64,000 nucleotides of DNA from Streptomyces sp. A2-16 (GCF_018128905.1 NZ_CP063808.1:4650001-4714000), one strand, 5' to 3'; shown: positions 8,758-17,927, numbered from the stretch's first letter. Numbers and translations: made by a program. Notes: a model not told the origin generated them from the letters alone.

Positions 8758-9399
8758 GCAGGGTGCTGCCCCCTCGAAACGAACAGGTCGATGCCGGCGA
8801 GCGCGTTGTCATACACGTTGCGGTGGCGCAGCTCCGCGCCCTTGTAGCGGCCGGTTGGCGCCGGACGTTCAGGGGGCCACCGCTGTGTCGTCTACGTCGC
8901 GTTCGACCGTCCGGAACGTCACGGGCTGCTCGGCTACGACCGAGGTGTTGGACTCCGGCGTCTCGTCCCCGGACCATGGCGCGCCGCCGCTCTCGACCAG
9001 GAAGAACTCGGTGCAACCCGTGCTCTCCCGACATCCCTCCCGGGCGGTCTTCCCGATCGGCAGCTGCGGGGTGGCCTTGAAGGCGAAGTACGCCCTTCGC
9101 GTCGGATTCGGTGAGGTGGTAGTCGACCTCGCGGTCCTTCGACAGCACGTTCAGCGGCACGACCGCTGCGCTGCCCCTGAGGATGCCGAAGCAGATGCTG
9201 GAGAATCGGGGCAGGACAGCGCGACCTTGTCCCCGGGCTGGACCCCGCGCGAGACGAGCAGGTTCGCCACCGGGCTGGCCGCGGCGTCGAGGGCCTCGTA
9301 CGTGATGGGGTCGTCGCCGAAGACGATCGCGGTGCGTTCCGGGTAGCTGGACGCGGAATCCGTCAGCAGTCGTGACGCGTTGCGGCTCAAGCTGTGCAT
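8758..9399 (-). pseudogene. acyl-CoA synthetase N-terminal remnant, frameshifted
   Basis: Reading leftward from an ATG at 9399, the frame gives an adenylating-enzyme N-terminus (SSYPERTAIVFGDDPITYEA, then RGVQPGDKVALSCPDSP). It then needs a shift to continue as ICFGILRGSAAVVPLNVLSK and LTESDAK. A second shift gives TPQLPIGKTAREGC and finally PTGRYKGAELRHRNV, a degenerate form of the family P-loop (usually TSGTTGRPKGAEL). The sequence stops at the junction with the dehydrogenase fragment, so the C-terminal two thirds are lost. At least two frameshifts and a truncation mark it as dead. Confidence 0.75.
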
Positions 9400-9429
9400 C
9401 GTCGTTCTTCGGAGTTTTCGGGCGGGTGG

Positions 9430-10929
9430 TCAGGGTCCAGTGGTGGAGGTCTGGACGAAGGCCGGAGGCGGCACGAAGCCGTCCACTTCCCGGCCCAGCA
9501 GGGCGGCGAACTCGATGGTGGTGAGATCGCCCCCGCTCGGGCCCATGGCCTGCAGACCGATGGGCAGTCCGCTCCTGCCTCGGCGCACCGGGATGGTCGT
9601 CGCCGGCCCCCCGGAGACGTTGGCGACGGCGCTCCACTTGACCTGGTCCCAGTAAGGGCGTCGCACACCTTCGACTTCGAATGGCCGCCCGAACCAGTCG
9701 ATCAGCTTGTTGTGGTGGGCGGGGGCGGCCGTCGGGGTGACCGGCATGAGCACGATGTCGAAGTCCTGGAAGAACTCGAACCATCGCTGCCGGATCTCAT
9801 TGCGCACCATGTGGGCCTGCAGCCAGTGATAGTGCGACTGGAAGGTTCCGAGCAGGGCGGGACCGGCGTCACCCCGCGGGTGCTGGACGAACCGGGCCAG
9901 CACCGCGGCGCTGGAGGCAGCAGCTAGGCCGGTGCGGTCGCCCGCGCCGAAGAGCAGGGGCTGGAAGGCCTTCCCGTGATTCGTCGCGAGGTCGACAGGG
10001 AGGCCGACGGGCTGGACCGTGATCTTCGCGCCGGCCGCCCGCAGCACAGTGACTGCGTCGTCCACGGCTGCCGCGACGTCGCTGTCGACCGGACACGCGG
10101 GATCCTCAGCCCAGACAGCGACCCGGAAGTCGGCGAGCTTGGTCGCGCGGGGCGGTGCGAGTGTGTAGCTGAAACCGCCGTCGTAGTCGGCGGGCCCGAC
10201 CGTTGCCCGCAGGATCGGTATGAGGTCACGGGCGTCGCGGACCTGCGCGCCGCCGCAGCCCATGTCGGCCTCGGTCCATCGTCCCGGGCCCGGGCCATAG
10301 GGCACATGCCCGATGAGGGGTATCGACCGCCAGGTCGACTTGTGCCCGTAGAGCCCGTTGAAGTGGGACGGGATCCTGGTCGATCCGCCGATTTCCGAGC
10401 CGAAGTCGAACGCCGTGAGGCCCGCGGCGGTGGCGACGGCACCGCCCCCGGCGGATCCGCCCGAGGTGCGGCTCGTGTCCCACGGGTTCGATGAAGGGCC
10501 GAACACCGGGTTGTCGGCTTGGACATCCTGGTTGCCCGGAGGCATGTTGCTCTTCCCCATGATCACGGCACCGGCCGAACGCAGCCGCTTGACCGCCTCG
10601 GCGTCCTGGTCGGGCACGTAGTCCTTGAGGTCCGTTCGCCCGCAGGCGGTGCGCATCCCGGCCGTCTCGAAGCTGTCCTTGACCGTGATCGGCACACCGT
10701 GCAGAGGGCCGAGCTCCCGCCCGGCCGCCCGCGCGGCGTCCGCTTCACCGGCCTCGCGAAGGGCCCGCTCGGGGTCGAGGGTCACCACCGCGTTCAACGC
10801 GGTGTTATGAGTGGCGATCCGCTCAAGATGGAGCTCGACGAGTTCCCGGCTCGAGATCTCACCCGCGGCCAGCGCGCGTGACTGCTCCACCGCGGGCTGG
10901 AAGGGGATGTCACTCACGGCATGCCTCAT
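9430..10929 (-). CDS. amidase (amidase signature family)
   Basis: A 499-residue amidase-signature enzyme that hydrolyses an amide to acid and ammonia. The Ser-cisSer-Lys triad is visible as Lys84 (ITVKDSF), Ser159 (GGSAGGG) and Ser183 (GGSTRIPSHF). Length is normal for the family. The signature has DFGSEIGGSTRIP where many members have GTDIGGSIR. The ATG at 10929 is used; a GTG four codons later is an alternative. It has no co-directional partner, since the next gene downstream is the acyl-CoA ligase remnant. Substrate range is not predictable. It could feed acids to the acyl-CoA synthetase at the left edge, but that is only a guess. Confidence 0.9.
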   Translation of the reverse strand: MRHAVSDIPFQPAVEQSRALAAGEISSRELVELHLERIATHNTALNAVVTLDPERALREAGEADAARAAGRELGPLHGVPITVKDSFETAGMRTACGRTDLKDYVPDQDAEAVKRLRSAGAVIMGKSNMPPGNQDVQADNPVFGPSSNPWDTSRTSGGSAGGGAVATAAGLTAFDFGSEIGGSTRIPSHFNGLYGHKSTWRSIPLIGHVPYGPGPGRWTEADMGCGGAQVRDARDLIPILRATVGPADYDGGFSYTLAPPRATKLADFRVAVWAEDPACPVDSDVAAAVDDAVTVLRAAGAKITVQPVGLPVDLATNHGKAFQPLLFGAGDRTGLAAASSAAVLARFVQHPRGDAGPALLGTFQSHYHWLQAHMVRNEIRQRWFEFFQDFDIVLMPVTPTAAPAHHNKLIDWFGRPFEVEGVRRPYWDQVKWSAVANVSGGPATTIPVRRGRSGLPIGLQAMGPSGGDLTTIEFAALLGREVDGFVPPPAFVQTSTTGP

Positions 10930-11039
10930 CTCTGACTCTGACGTGCCATCAACTGTGAGTCATAACATTACGTTCGACAGACCATAGGCTCGGAACGATG
11001 TGCAAGGCAATGGCCCTGCGGAGTGAACGGAGAATCCTG

Positions 11040-11290
11040 TGACGTCAGAGAGGAGCCACGCACGCAGGCGGCGCGGTACGGCACTCTGCTGCCCGGCTGC
11101 CCGGCTGCTCGGGACTCGAAGATCTCGTTCGCGGCTATCTGTCGCCCGAGCACCGGGACCAGGGCGGCGTCGGATGTCCCTCCGCCGCCCTGCCCGACTA
11201 TTTCGGCCGCTGCGAAGACTTGGGTCACTGCAACTGTCCCGCGCCGCCTTCGACTCGAAGCTCGAGAACGCCCTCGCGTTCATCTGGTGA
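11040..11290 (+). pseudogene. TetR-like regulator C-terminal remnant
   Basis: No intact gene is present, but one frame reads LEDLVRGYLSPEHRDQGGVG and then CPSAALPDYFGR, which resembles the start of the ligand domain in many TetR proteins. After a shift, another frame gives AAFDSKLENALAFIW and a stop at 11288-11290. The DNA-binding half is absent and the two pieces are out of frame. This would be a second broken regulator in this part of the window. Confidence 0.45.
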
Positions 11291-11301
11291 GCAGTGTGGG
11301 A

Positions 11302-12129
11302 TCAGGCCGGATCGACGAATATGTCGAGCGCGAGATCACCTTCGAAGTCGGCAGGGCTGTAGACGGACAGGTCGGTGACGCCCGCGTCCGACAGGACCTC
11401 GTCGTCGATGAACAGGTTGGCGGTGCACTTCCGTGCGTCACGCGTGAGGATGGCGTACGCGGCGTCAGCCATGATCCGCGGACTACGGGCTTGTCCGGCG
11501 CCGCCGACCACGTTGCGCACGGCGGCCGTGTCGATCAGGGTCCGCGGCCACAACGAGTTGGCGGCGATGCCGTCGGCGGCGAGCTCCTCGGCGAGCCCGA
11601 TGGTGCACAGACTCATGCCGTACTTCGACAGCGTGTAACCGAGATGCTTCCCCACCCAGCGCGGCGCGAGGTTCAAGGGCGGGGAGAGCGTGAGGATGTG
11701 TGGGTTGCCCGCCTTGCGCAGGTGCGGGATGGCGGCCTTGCTCAGCAGGAACGTGCCACGCGTGTTGATGTCCTGCATCAGGTCGTACCGCTTCATCTCC
11801 AGCTGCTCCGACGGCGACAGGTCGATCGCGCTGGCGTTGTTCACCACGATGTCGATACCACCGAAGGCGGTGACCGCGGCGTCGACGGCGGTGCGCACAT
11901 CGTCCTCGTTGCGGACGTCACCGACGACGGCCAGCCCCTTGCCGCCCGCGCGCTCGATCTCGTCAACGGCGGTGTGGACCGTGCCTTCGAGCTTCGGATG
12001 CGGCACGGCGGTCTTGGCGAGCATCACCACGTTCGCACCGTCGCGGGCCGCGCGCAGAGCGATGGCGAGTCCGATGCCGCGGCTGCCTCCCGACATCAGG
12101 ATGGTCTTGTCGGCCAGCGTCTGTGTCAT
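11302..12129 (-). CDS. SDR family oxidoreductase, HSDL2-like
   Basis: A 275-residue short-chain dehydrogenase of the hydroxysteroid-dehydrogenase-like 2 type. The cofactor motif SGGSRGIG is at residues 13-20. VMLAKT is the NADP-type second motif of this subgroup. NNAS is at 97-100 and the catalytic residues are Ser149, Tyr165 and Lys169 (YTLSK). The C-terminus DVLSDAGVTDLSVY is also typical. It is divergent from the acyl-CoA dehydrogenase across 63 bases, so the two are probably co-regulated and may act on the same branched or terpenoid acyl chain. Substrate assignment is inferred from the subgroup only. Confidence 0.88.
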   Translation of the reverse strand: MTQTLADKTILMSGGSRGIGLAIALRAARDGANVVMLAKTAVPHPKLEGTVHTAVDEIERAGGKGLAVVGDVRNEDDVRTAVDAAVTAFGGIDIVVNNASAIDLSPSEQLEMKRYDLMQDINTRGTFLLSKAAIPHLRKAGNPHILTLSPPLNLAPRWVGKHLGYTLSKYGMSLCTIGLAEELAADGIAANSLWPRTLIDTAAVRNVVGGAGQARSPRIMADAAYAILTRDARKCTANLFIDDEVLSDAGVTDLSVYSPADFEGDLALDIFVDPA

Positions 12130-12159
12130 GGTCGAACCTCCAAAATCGATTGCTGAGCG

Positions 12160-12182
12160 AATGATACGTGGTGCTAATGATA
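12160..12182. promoter_or_regulatory. direct repeat AATGATA in a 63-bp divergent promoter
   Basis: Two identical AATGATA heptamers, 16 bases apart (starting at 12160 and 12176), lie in the short region between the HSDL2-like gene and the acyl-CoA dehydrogenase. The spacing places them on nearly the same helical face. They may contain a -10 element (TGATAT ends 9 bases before the ATG at 12193) or be a regulator site. Confidence 0.4.
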
Positions 12183-12192
12183 TCTTCCCCGT

Positions 12193-13419
12193 ATGACTTC
12201 CACTCCCACACGCCAGATCGACCGGCTCTACCACGAGCTCCTCGCCCCCAAAGAGACACAGTCCGTTCGCGCTGCCGTGCGCCGGATCGCAGAGCGCGAA
12301 GTGGCTCCGCACGCCGTGGCGATCGCGGGGGGTGACGAGCGCACGGACGGCTTCCCCCGGCATGTGTTTGACGGGCTTGCATCGGCGGGGGTCTTCCGGA
12401 TCCCCTTCCCCGGCGAGGTCGGCGGCGACGGCCTGACCCACCCGGCGACCGCCACCGCCGCGGCCATCGAGGAGCTGGCCTACTACTCCAGCAGCGTCGC
12501 GGCCGTCTTCGATGTGCACTGCATCCTGGCGGGCAACGCTCTGCGGCAGGGCACCGAGGAGCAACAGCAGCGATGGCTGCGAAAGGTCGCGGAGGGCTCA
12601 GTGGTCGGCGCGTTCGCCACCACCGAGCCGAACGCCTCAAGTGACCTGTCCCCGCAGGCGGTTCAGACCGAGGCGATACGCACCGAGGCCGGCTGGGTGC
12701 TGAACGGCCACAAGCGGTGGATCTCCAACTCGCCCGTCGCCGGGTTCGTGGTGGTTCTCGCCCGTACCGGCACCCGGCTGAGCATGTTCATCGTCGACAC
12801 AGCACTTCCCGGAGTGGAAGTCGGCCTTGCCGACCGCAAGATGGGCAACCGCGGCCAGCTGACCGCGGACATCCGCTTCACGGATGTGCACCTGACCGAC
12901 GACGACCTTCTCGGTGGCGCCGAGGGACACGGACTCCGCCATGCGCTGTCCACTCTGACCTACGGCCGGATCGGCATCGCGGCTGCCGGGGTCGGCATGG
13001 CGCAGGCCGCCTTCGACCACACTGTGGCCCACCTGTCGACGCGACACGCCTTCGGCAAGCCGGTGGCCGCCAACCAGCACTGGCAGTTCCTGCTCGCCGA
13101 ACGGGCCACCGAGATCGAGAACGCCCGCACCCTCTACACCAAGGCCGCCCTGCGCCTGGACGCGGGCAACCCGTCCCCGGAGCCCGAGGCCGCGATGGCG
13201 AAGTACTACGCCACCAAGCTGTCGGTGGACATGGCGCGCGACGCCGTCCAGGCCTTCGGAGGCCTCGGCTTCGCGCGAGAACTGGGTGCCGACGGCAGCC
13301 CCGGCCCCGTCGAGGCGATCTACCGGGACAGCAAGATCGGCGAGATCTACGAGGGCACCAACGAGATCCAGAAGTGGGTCATAGCCCGGCAGATCTTCGG
13401 TCGGGCCATCGTCGGCTGA
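12193..13419 (+). CDS. acyl-CoA dehydrogenase
   Basis: A 408-residue FAD-dependent acyl-CoA dehydrogenase catalysing alpha,beta-desaturation. It has the N-terminal helical domain, the middle sheet with GAFATTEPNASSDLS and WISNSP (FAD contacts), and the C-terminal bundle with YGRIGIAAAGVGMAQAAFD and QAFGGLGF. The catalytic base is Glu387 in IYEGTNEIQ. Length and all motifs are normal. The promoter is shared with the divergent HSDL2-like reductase, and the MarR gene follows. The enzyme would supply the enoyl-CoA used by an enoyl-CoA hydratase such as the one at 2424-3395. Confidence 0.93.
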   Translation: MTSTPTRQIDRLYHELLAPKETQSVRAAVRRIAEREVAPHAVAIAGGDERTDGFPRHVFDGLASAGVFRIPFPGEVGGDGLTHPATATAAAIEELAYYSSSVAAVFDVHCILAGNALRQGTEEQQQRWLRKVAEGSVVGAFATTEPNASSDLSPQAVQTEAIRTEAGWVLNGHKRWISNSPVAGFVVVLARTGTRLSMFIVDTALPGVEVGLADRKMGNRGQLTADIRFTDVHLTDDDLLGGAEGHGLRHALSTLTYGRIGIAAAGVGMAQAAFDHTVAHLSTRHAFGKPVAANQHWQFLLAERATEIENARTLYTKAALRLDAGNPSPEPEAAMAKYYATKLSVDMARDAVQAFGGLGFARELGADGSPGPVEAIYRDSKIGEIYEGTNEIQKWVIARQIFGRAIVG

Positions 13420-13443
13420 CCACCCAGGACGCACCGGCCGTGA

Positions 13444-13471
13444 GCCGGCGGAAGGGGGGAATCCCGCCGGC
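13444..13471 (+). terminator. hairpin after the acyl-CoA dehydrogenase gene
   Basis: Arms GCCGGCGG and CCGCCGGC with a 12-base purine-rich loop, 24 bases after the stop codon. There is no T-run, as usual in Streptomyces. It is a probable terminator or mRNA 3' stabiliser. Confidence 0.5.
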
Positions 13472-13500
13472 CTGCAGCGGTCCTGGCGCCTCGGGCTTTC

Positions 13501-13530
13501 TCGTACGATGGACAGGACCATACGTACGAC
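13501..13530. promoter_or_regulatory. inverted-repeat operator upstream of the MarR gene
   Basis: TCGTACGATGG and CCATACGTACGA face each other across ACAGGA, imperfect by one inserted base. The site lies about 20-50 bases upstream of the MarR start, where autoregulation by MarR proteins normally occurs. Confidence 0.5.
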
Positions 13531-13551
13531 TAACCATGGGCGGAATAAACG

Positions 13552-14046
13552 ATGTCCGAGGCTCCGCTGGTACCGGGGACAGTGGCCGAACACACCATCT
13601 GCCTGCTGGTCAAACTCGGGCAGGTGGCGTTCAGGATCGCCGAGGACGGCATCGGCGGGACCGGCCTGCGAGTGCGGCATTACAGCGTCCTGCAGGCTTT
13701 GGCGGACAACGGTGCCATGCCGCAACTGGCACTTGGCTCGTTCCTGCGCATCGACCCCGCGACGATGGTGACGAGTCTCGACGACCTGGAGCGCGCCGGA
13801 TACGCGGAGCGGACCCGAGATCCCCAGGATCGTCGCCGCTACGCCGTGGACATCACCGGCGAAGGGCGCAAGGTCCTGGCCCGACTCAACCGCACGCTCG
13901 TCGATCTCGACGGCGAAATCCTCGCAGACCTGGGCAGCACGGAGCGACAGTCGCTTCACGTCCTCCTGGACAGTCTCGCAGGAAGTCCCGCTCTGACCTC
14001 CCTGTTCGACACCGTCCGGGAGCAGAACGGCGGGAAACGGGCTTAA
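13552..14046 (+). CDS. MarR family transcriptional regulator
   Basis: A 164-residue winged-helix repressor. After an N-terminal dimerisation helix the core reads LRVRHYSVLQALADNG, the recognition helix is in DPATMVTSLDDLERAGY, and the wing is RTRDPQDRRRYAVDITGEG, the classical MarR DPxDRR signature. The C-terminal helices complete the dimer. The inverted repeat at 13501-13530 is its likely operator. It follows the acyl-CoA dehydrogenase in the same direction, so it may control that gene or the reductase. Its ligand may be a phenolic or acyl compound. Confidence 0.9.
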   Translation: MSEAPLVPGTVAEHTICLLVKLGQVAFRIAEDGIGGTGLRVRHYSVLQALADNGAMPQLALGSFLRIDPATMVTSLDDLERAGYAERTRDPQDRRRYAVDITGEGRKVLARLNRTLVDLDGEILADLGSTERQSLHVLLDSLAGSPALTSLFDTVREQNGGKRA

Positions 14047-14677
14047 CGGCTCCAGGGGATCGTCCCGGGGTAGGGCGCTGAGGGCTGAGGTCGGGCTGCC
14101 GAAGACCAGTCCGAAGTCCGGCCCGGGCAGGCGCCGAATGCGCCGCTCGGCGCTGATGCCGGCCAGGTCAGTCGGTAGAGGTGGCACCGGCGTCCGGCTG
14201 GGCGGCGCGTTCGGCCAGGTGCAGGCTGGGCACGCGCCTCCCGGGCGGGATGAGCCGCGAATGCGGAGGCCATCGGTGTGGCGGATCCCGTCGGAGGTGG
14301 TCTTCACCGGAATCACGTCGGGCCGGGATCATCCGTATTCATCTCCCCACGTGGAAGACAGGTCACCGACTGCACCGGGTGATCGTGCTACTCGGCATCC
14401 AGCAGTGCGAGGGCGTTGCGGATGCCCTGTTCGAGGAGGTGGTCGGCGAGTCGACGGTCGGTCAGGGCACGGGAGGCTCGAGCCCGGGGCTGACCTGGCC
14501 CAGCGTGAGAGCGCGTCGAGATCACGCTCGTCCTCGATGGCGATGTTGCCCGGTTCGCCGAGCTGTGTGCGCTCGATCATGACGTTGCCGTTGATCATGA
14601 CGCCATGGCCGCCTTGGCTCCATGTGGAGCGGGCGCCCCACCCGGGTGGGCCCTGGCTTCTTCGTCGGTGAGGGGGA
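14047..14677 (-). other. gene-poor stretch with decayed leftward reading frames
   Basis: No intact gene was found. On the minus strand, one frame reads GVMINGNVMIERTQLGEPG and then AIEDERDLDALSRWA. After a shift it could continue as RALTDRRLADHLLEQGIRN and end at a stop near 14398. A second open segment starts at 14316 (MIPVKTTSDGIRHTDGLRI). These look like protein but are broken and I cannot name the family. I read this as a decayed gene, with moderate doubt. Confidence 0.4.
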
Positions 14678-14730
14678 GTGCTCCGGCGGGCCTCGATAGC
14701 TGGGTATGTGAATGTGAACTCAAACTCGGT

Positions 14731-14736
14731 TAGAAT
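14731..14736 (+). promoter_or_regulatory. -10 element TAGAAT of a leaderless HxlR gene
   Basis: TAGAAT ends 7 bases before the ATG at 14744, and no ribosome-binding site is present, so the transcript likely starts at the initiation codon. Confidence 0.55.
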
Positions 14737-14743
14737 CGGCCCC

Positions 14744-15253
14744 ATGGATGCGTGGACCGAAGTTCCCCAGGACGCCGGCATGGACCCCCGGCTCGATCGG
14801 GACACGTCCAACTGCTCGATCGCGCGCACTCTTGAGGTCGTGGGCGAGAAGTGGACGATCCTGATCCTGCGTGAGGTGTGGTACGGCTCGTCCCGGTTCG
14901 GTGACTTCGAACGCGTCCTGGGCTGTCCTCGTAACCTCTTGGCGACGCGGCTTCGGATGCTGGTGGAGGAAGGGATCCTCGCGACCGAGACGTACAAGGA
15001 GCCCGGTTCGCGAAGTCGGCCGAAGTATGTGATCACCCCGAAGGGCATGGATCTGTTGCCCGCCGTGATGGGGCTGCTGCAGTGGGGTGACCGGTACCGC
15101 GCCGACCCGGAAGGGCCCGCGGTACTGGCTCGGCATCGCGAGTGCGGCGGGCACGTCGACGTCGGGATTCGCTGCGAACGAGGCCACCCGGTAGAAGTGA
15201 AGGACATCGAGAGCGTCCCCGGCCCAGCCTTTCGTATGAGGTCGTCCGAGTGA
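14744..15253 (+). CDS. HxlR family transcriptional regulator
   Basis: A 169-residue HxlR protein, paralogous to the one at 5341. The core is NCSIARTLEVVGEKWTILIL, then CPRNLLATRLRMLVEEGIL and the wing PKYVITPKGMDLLP. The C-terminal tail ECGGHVDVGIRCERGHPV is again cysteine-containing. The ATG at 14744 fits the -10 spacing; the frame is open upstream to 14678, but that extension is not HxlR-like. It is co-directional with the dihydrolipoamide dehydrogenase 257 bases downstream, and a regulatory link is possible but unproven. Confidence 0.88.
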   Translation: MDAWTEVPQDAGMDPRLDRDTSNCSIARTLEVVGEKWTILILREVWYGSSRFGDFERVLGCPRNLLATRLRMLVEEGILATETYKEPGSRSRPKYVITPKGMDLLPAVMGLLQWGDRYRADPEGPAVLARHRECGGHVDVGIRCERGHPVEVKDIESVPGPAFRMRSSE

Positions 15254-15510
15254 ACCGAGGACTCCACCGTCAGCTTTCCGTATGCCGGCCGTTCTGTGGT
15301 GTACGCGCTTGCGGTCCAGGAAGCGCAGTGTGCAGCGGTCCGCTGCGCAGATGCGCACGCGCCGGTCACCCCCGTCTCCCGCAGGGGTGTGCTGAGACGG
15401 GCGGTGGCGCAAGCTGACGCTGTTGAATCGGTGAACAGAACTGGTTGTTCGATCGGGAGTGAGCCGACGCACCGTCGGAGGTCGGCCGCCCCAGCGGAAA
15501 GGAACAGTCC

Positions 15511-16923
15511 ATGGACGAGCAGGGTGAGCATTTCGACGTCGTCGTACTCGGCGCGGGCCCCGGCGGATACGTAGCCGCCATCCGGGCCGCCCAGCTGGGC
15601 AAGAGCGTCGCGGTCGTCGAGGAGAAGTACTGGGGCGGCGTCTGCCTGAACGTGGGCTGTATCCCCACCAAGGCCCTGCTGCGCAACGCCGAGCTCGCGC
15701 ACATCTTCACGCGCGAGGCGAAGACCTTCGGCATCAAGGTCGAGGGTGAGGTCTCCTTCGACTACGGGGAGGCCTTCCGTCGCAGCAGGAAGGTCGCGGA
15801 CGGCCGGGTCAAGGGCGTCCACTACCTGATGAAGAAGAACAAGATCACGGAGATCAGCGGTCGTGGCACGTTCGTCGATCCGCACACGCTCCAGGTGGCC
15901 GACTTCGAAGGCAACACTCGCACCATCGGATTCGACCACTGCGTCATCGCCGCCGGGGCGAGCCCCAAGCTGCTGCCCGGCACGCGCCGTACATCGCGTG
16001 TGGTGACGTTCGAGGAGCAGATCCTGGCCGAGGATCTGCCGCAGTCGATCGTGATCGCGGGCGCCGGTGCGATCGGAGTCGAGTTCGCCTACGTGCTGCA
16101 CAACTACGGCGTGAAGGTGACGATCGTCGAGTTCCTGGACCGCGTCGCCCCGCTGGAGGACGCCGAGGTCTCCGCCGAACTTGCCAAGCAGTACCGGAAG
16201 TTGGGCATCGACGTCCTCACCTCGACGCGCGTCGAGTCGATCGACGAGTCCAGCCCACTGGTCCGTGTCACGGTCACCGGCAAGGACGGTACCCAGCAGG
16301 TGCTCGAAGCCGACAAGGTCCTGCAGGCGATCGGCTTCGCCCCGAACGTCACCGGCTACGGCCTGGAGAACACCGGCGTGCGCGTCACCGAACGCGGCGC
16401 GATCGACGTCGACGGCCGTTGCCGCACCTCGGTCCCGCACATCTACGCCATCGGGGACGTCACCGCGAAGCTGATGCTCGCGCACGCCGCCGAGGCGATG
16501 GGAGTGGTCGCCGCCGAGACGATCGCGGGCGCGGAGACCATGGAGTTGGACTACGTGATGATCCCGCGGTCCACCTTCTGCCAGCCGCAGATCGCAAGTT
16601 TCGGTTACACCGAGGCGCAGGCGAGGGAGAAGGGCTACGACGTCCAGGTGGCCAAGTTCCCGTTCACCGCGAACGCCAAGGCTCATGGCCTGGGCGACGC
16701 GACCGGCTTCGTGAAGCTGATCAGCGACGCCAAGTACGGCGAGCTTCTCGGAGGTCATCTGATCGGCCCGGACGTCACCGAGCTGCTGCCAGAGCTGACC
16801 CTGGCCCAGCAGTGGGATCTCACCGTCCACGAGGTCGCGCGCAACGTCCACGCCCACCCCACCCTGGGCGAGGCGGTCAAGGAAGCCGTCCATGGCCTCG
16901 CAGGCCACATGATCAATATGTGA
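15511..16923 (+). CDS. lpdA: dihydrolipoamide dehydrogenase
   Basis: A 470-residue E3-type flavoprotein that reoxidises lipoamide and reduces NAD. The FAD motif GAGPGG is at residues 14-19 and the redox disulfide is Cys45/Cys50 (CLNVGC). The NAD motif is GAGAIG. The second FAD contact is YAIGDVTAKLMLAH, and the catalytic dyad is His449/Glu454 in HAHPTLGE. All key residues are present. It stands alone, without E1 or E2 genes, so it may supplement another 2-oxoacid complex or serve a glycine-cleavage or redox role. The broken copy at 8116-8755 matches this gene closely. Confidence 0.93.
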   Translation: MDEQGEHFDVVVLGAGPGGYVAAIRAAQLGKSVAVVEEKYWGGVCLNVGCIPTKALLRNAELAHIFTREAKTFGIKVEGEVSFDYGEAFRRSRKVADGRVKGVHYLMKKNKITEISGRGTFVDPHTLQVADFEGNTRTIGFDHCVIAAGASPKLLPGTRRTSRVVTFEEQILAEDLPQSIVIAGAGAIGVEFAYVLHNYGVKVTIVEFLDRVAPLEDAEVSAELAKQYRKLGIDVLTSTRVESIDESSPLVRVTVTGKDGTQQVLEADKVLQAIGFAPNVTGYGLENTGVRVTERGAIDVDGRCRTSVPHIYAIGDVTAKLMLAHAAEAMGVVAAETIAGAETMELDYVMIPRSTFCQPQIASFGYTEAQAREKGYDVQVAKFPFTANAKAHGLGDATGFVKLISDAKYGELLGGHLIGPDVTELLPELTLAQQWDLTVHEVARNVHAHPTLGEAVKEAVHGLAGHMINM

Positions 16924-17074
16924 CCGGGTCCTCGGCGCAGCGACAACAGGCGGTTGTGCTCGGATCGGTTTCGCTTGGCGAGCTCTAGCTCTCTTGGAAA
17001 TCATCTGCGGGCGCCGGACCGGTTGCCGGGGTTGGGCCGTGAGGCTCGGCGCACAACAAGTCCACTGAGCGTCT

Positions 17075-17481
17075 TCAGCGTTGCCTCTCCAGGGTGAGGA
17101 CGGCTTTGGCGATGACGGTCATACGGTTGGGGCTGATGCGCGACCTGCGGAAGATCCGGCGTGACTTCAGCCGTGCCACACCGCCCTCGACTGGGGCGGT
17201 GTGGCACGGGCGAGGGCACGGTTGACGGTGCGCTGGGTGGGTGCGAGTTCCCTGCCGGGTGGACGCTTGATGCCGGCGGTGACATGCGTGCCGGCCCCGG
17301 TGCAGGCGCGGTCGCCGAGGACGGGGACGCCCTGGCATCCGCAGATCCGGATGATCTTGGGAGTGCGGGCGATGGCCAGGTCGCGCGAGCGGCCGGCCAG
17401 CGCGTCACGGATCCCCCCCCCGCCGTGCCAGCGACATGGTCCGGCCGTCCCGCCCTCAAGCTGGTGCAGATGTCTCCGCAC
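17075..17481 (-). pseudogene. IS5-type transposase remnant
   Basis: Leftward frames give SRDLAIARTPKIIRI, VPVLGDRACTGAGTHVTAGI, KRPPGRELAPTQRTVNRALA, and, after a shift near 17200, EGGVARLKSRRIFRRSRISP and AVLTLERQR before a stop at 17075. This is the order in IS5-like transposases (second catalytic Asp region, KRP...REL, C-terminal helix). The start and first catalytic aspartate are missing, and a run of eight or more C lies at 17411. It is inactive, and terminal repeats were not found. Confidence 0.7.
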
Positions 17482-17559
17482 GCGGTGGAGCAGTCGCAGG
17501 AGTACGTCGACGCCGGGTGTTGTGACGGTGGCGGAGGGGGAACCGATTCTGGGCGGTGG

Positions 17560-17823
17560 TCAGTGGCGGGCCTTGACCTTGCTGATCGCGACGACGCCGA
17601 CGGCGGCGAGGGCGATCTGGATGAGCCACTCGATCCAGTCGACGCCGTTGGTGTCAGCGACGTCGAGGCCGGCGGCGATGGCGCTTCCGACGAACGCGGC
17701 GATGATGCCGACCGCGATGGTCCAGAGAATGCCGATGCGCTGACGTCCGGGGACGACGAGTCGGCCGAGGACACCGATCACGATGCCGATGACGATTGCA
17801 CTGATGATGCCTGAGATCTCCAT
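17560..17823 (-). CDS. GlsB/YeaQ/YmgE family membrane protein
   Basis: An 87-residue integral membrane protein. It has three hydrophobic segments: ISAIVIGIVIGVLGRLVVPG near the N-terminus, ILWTIAVGIIAAFVGSAIAA in the middle, and a C-terminal segment WLIQIALAAVGVVAI followed by the basic end KVKARH. The GRLVVPG and G-rich second helix are typical of the transglycosylase-associated/GlsB family. The start at 17823 is preceded by GAGGAG. Function is unknown; family members are often stress-induced. It sits next to a broken TerD gene, another stress family. Confidence 0.85.
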   Translation of the reverse strand: MEISGIISAIVIGIVIGVLGRLVVPGRQRIGILWTIAVGIIAAFVGSAIAAGLDVADTNGVDWIEWLIQIALAAVGVVAISKVKARH

Positions 17824-17927
17824 GAGCGGTCTGCTACTCCTCGGTTCAGTCGTTGGTGGCATACGAGTGCCCGTTCGAACCGAGACCACTCCGCCCCATG
17901 TATGCGGCAGATAAAGAACTCCGCGTT

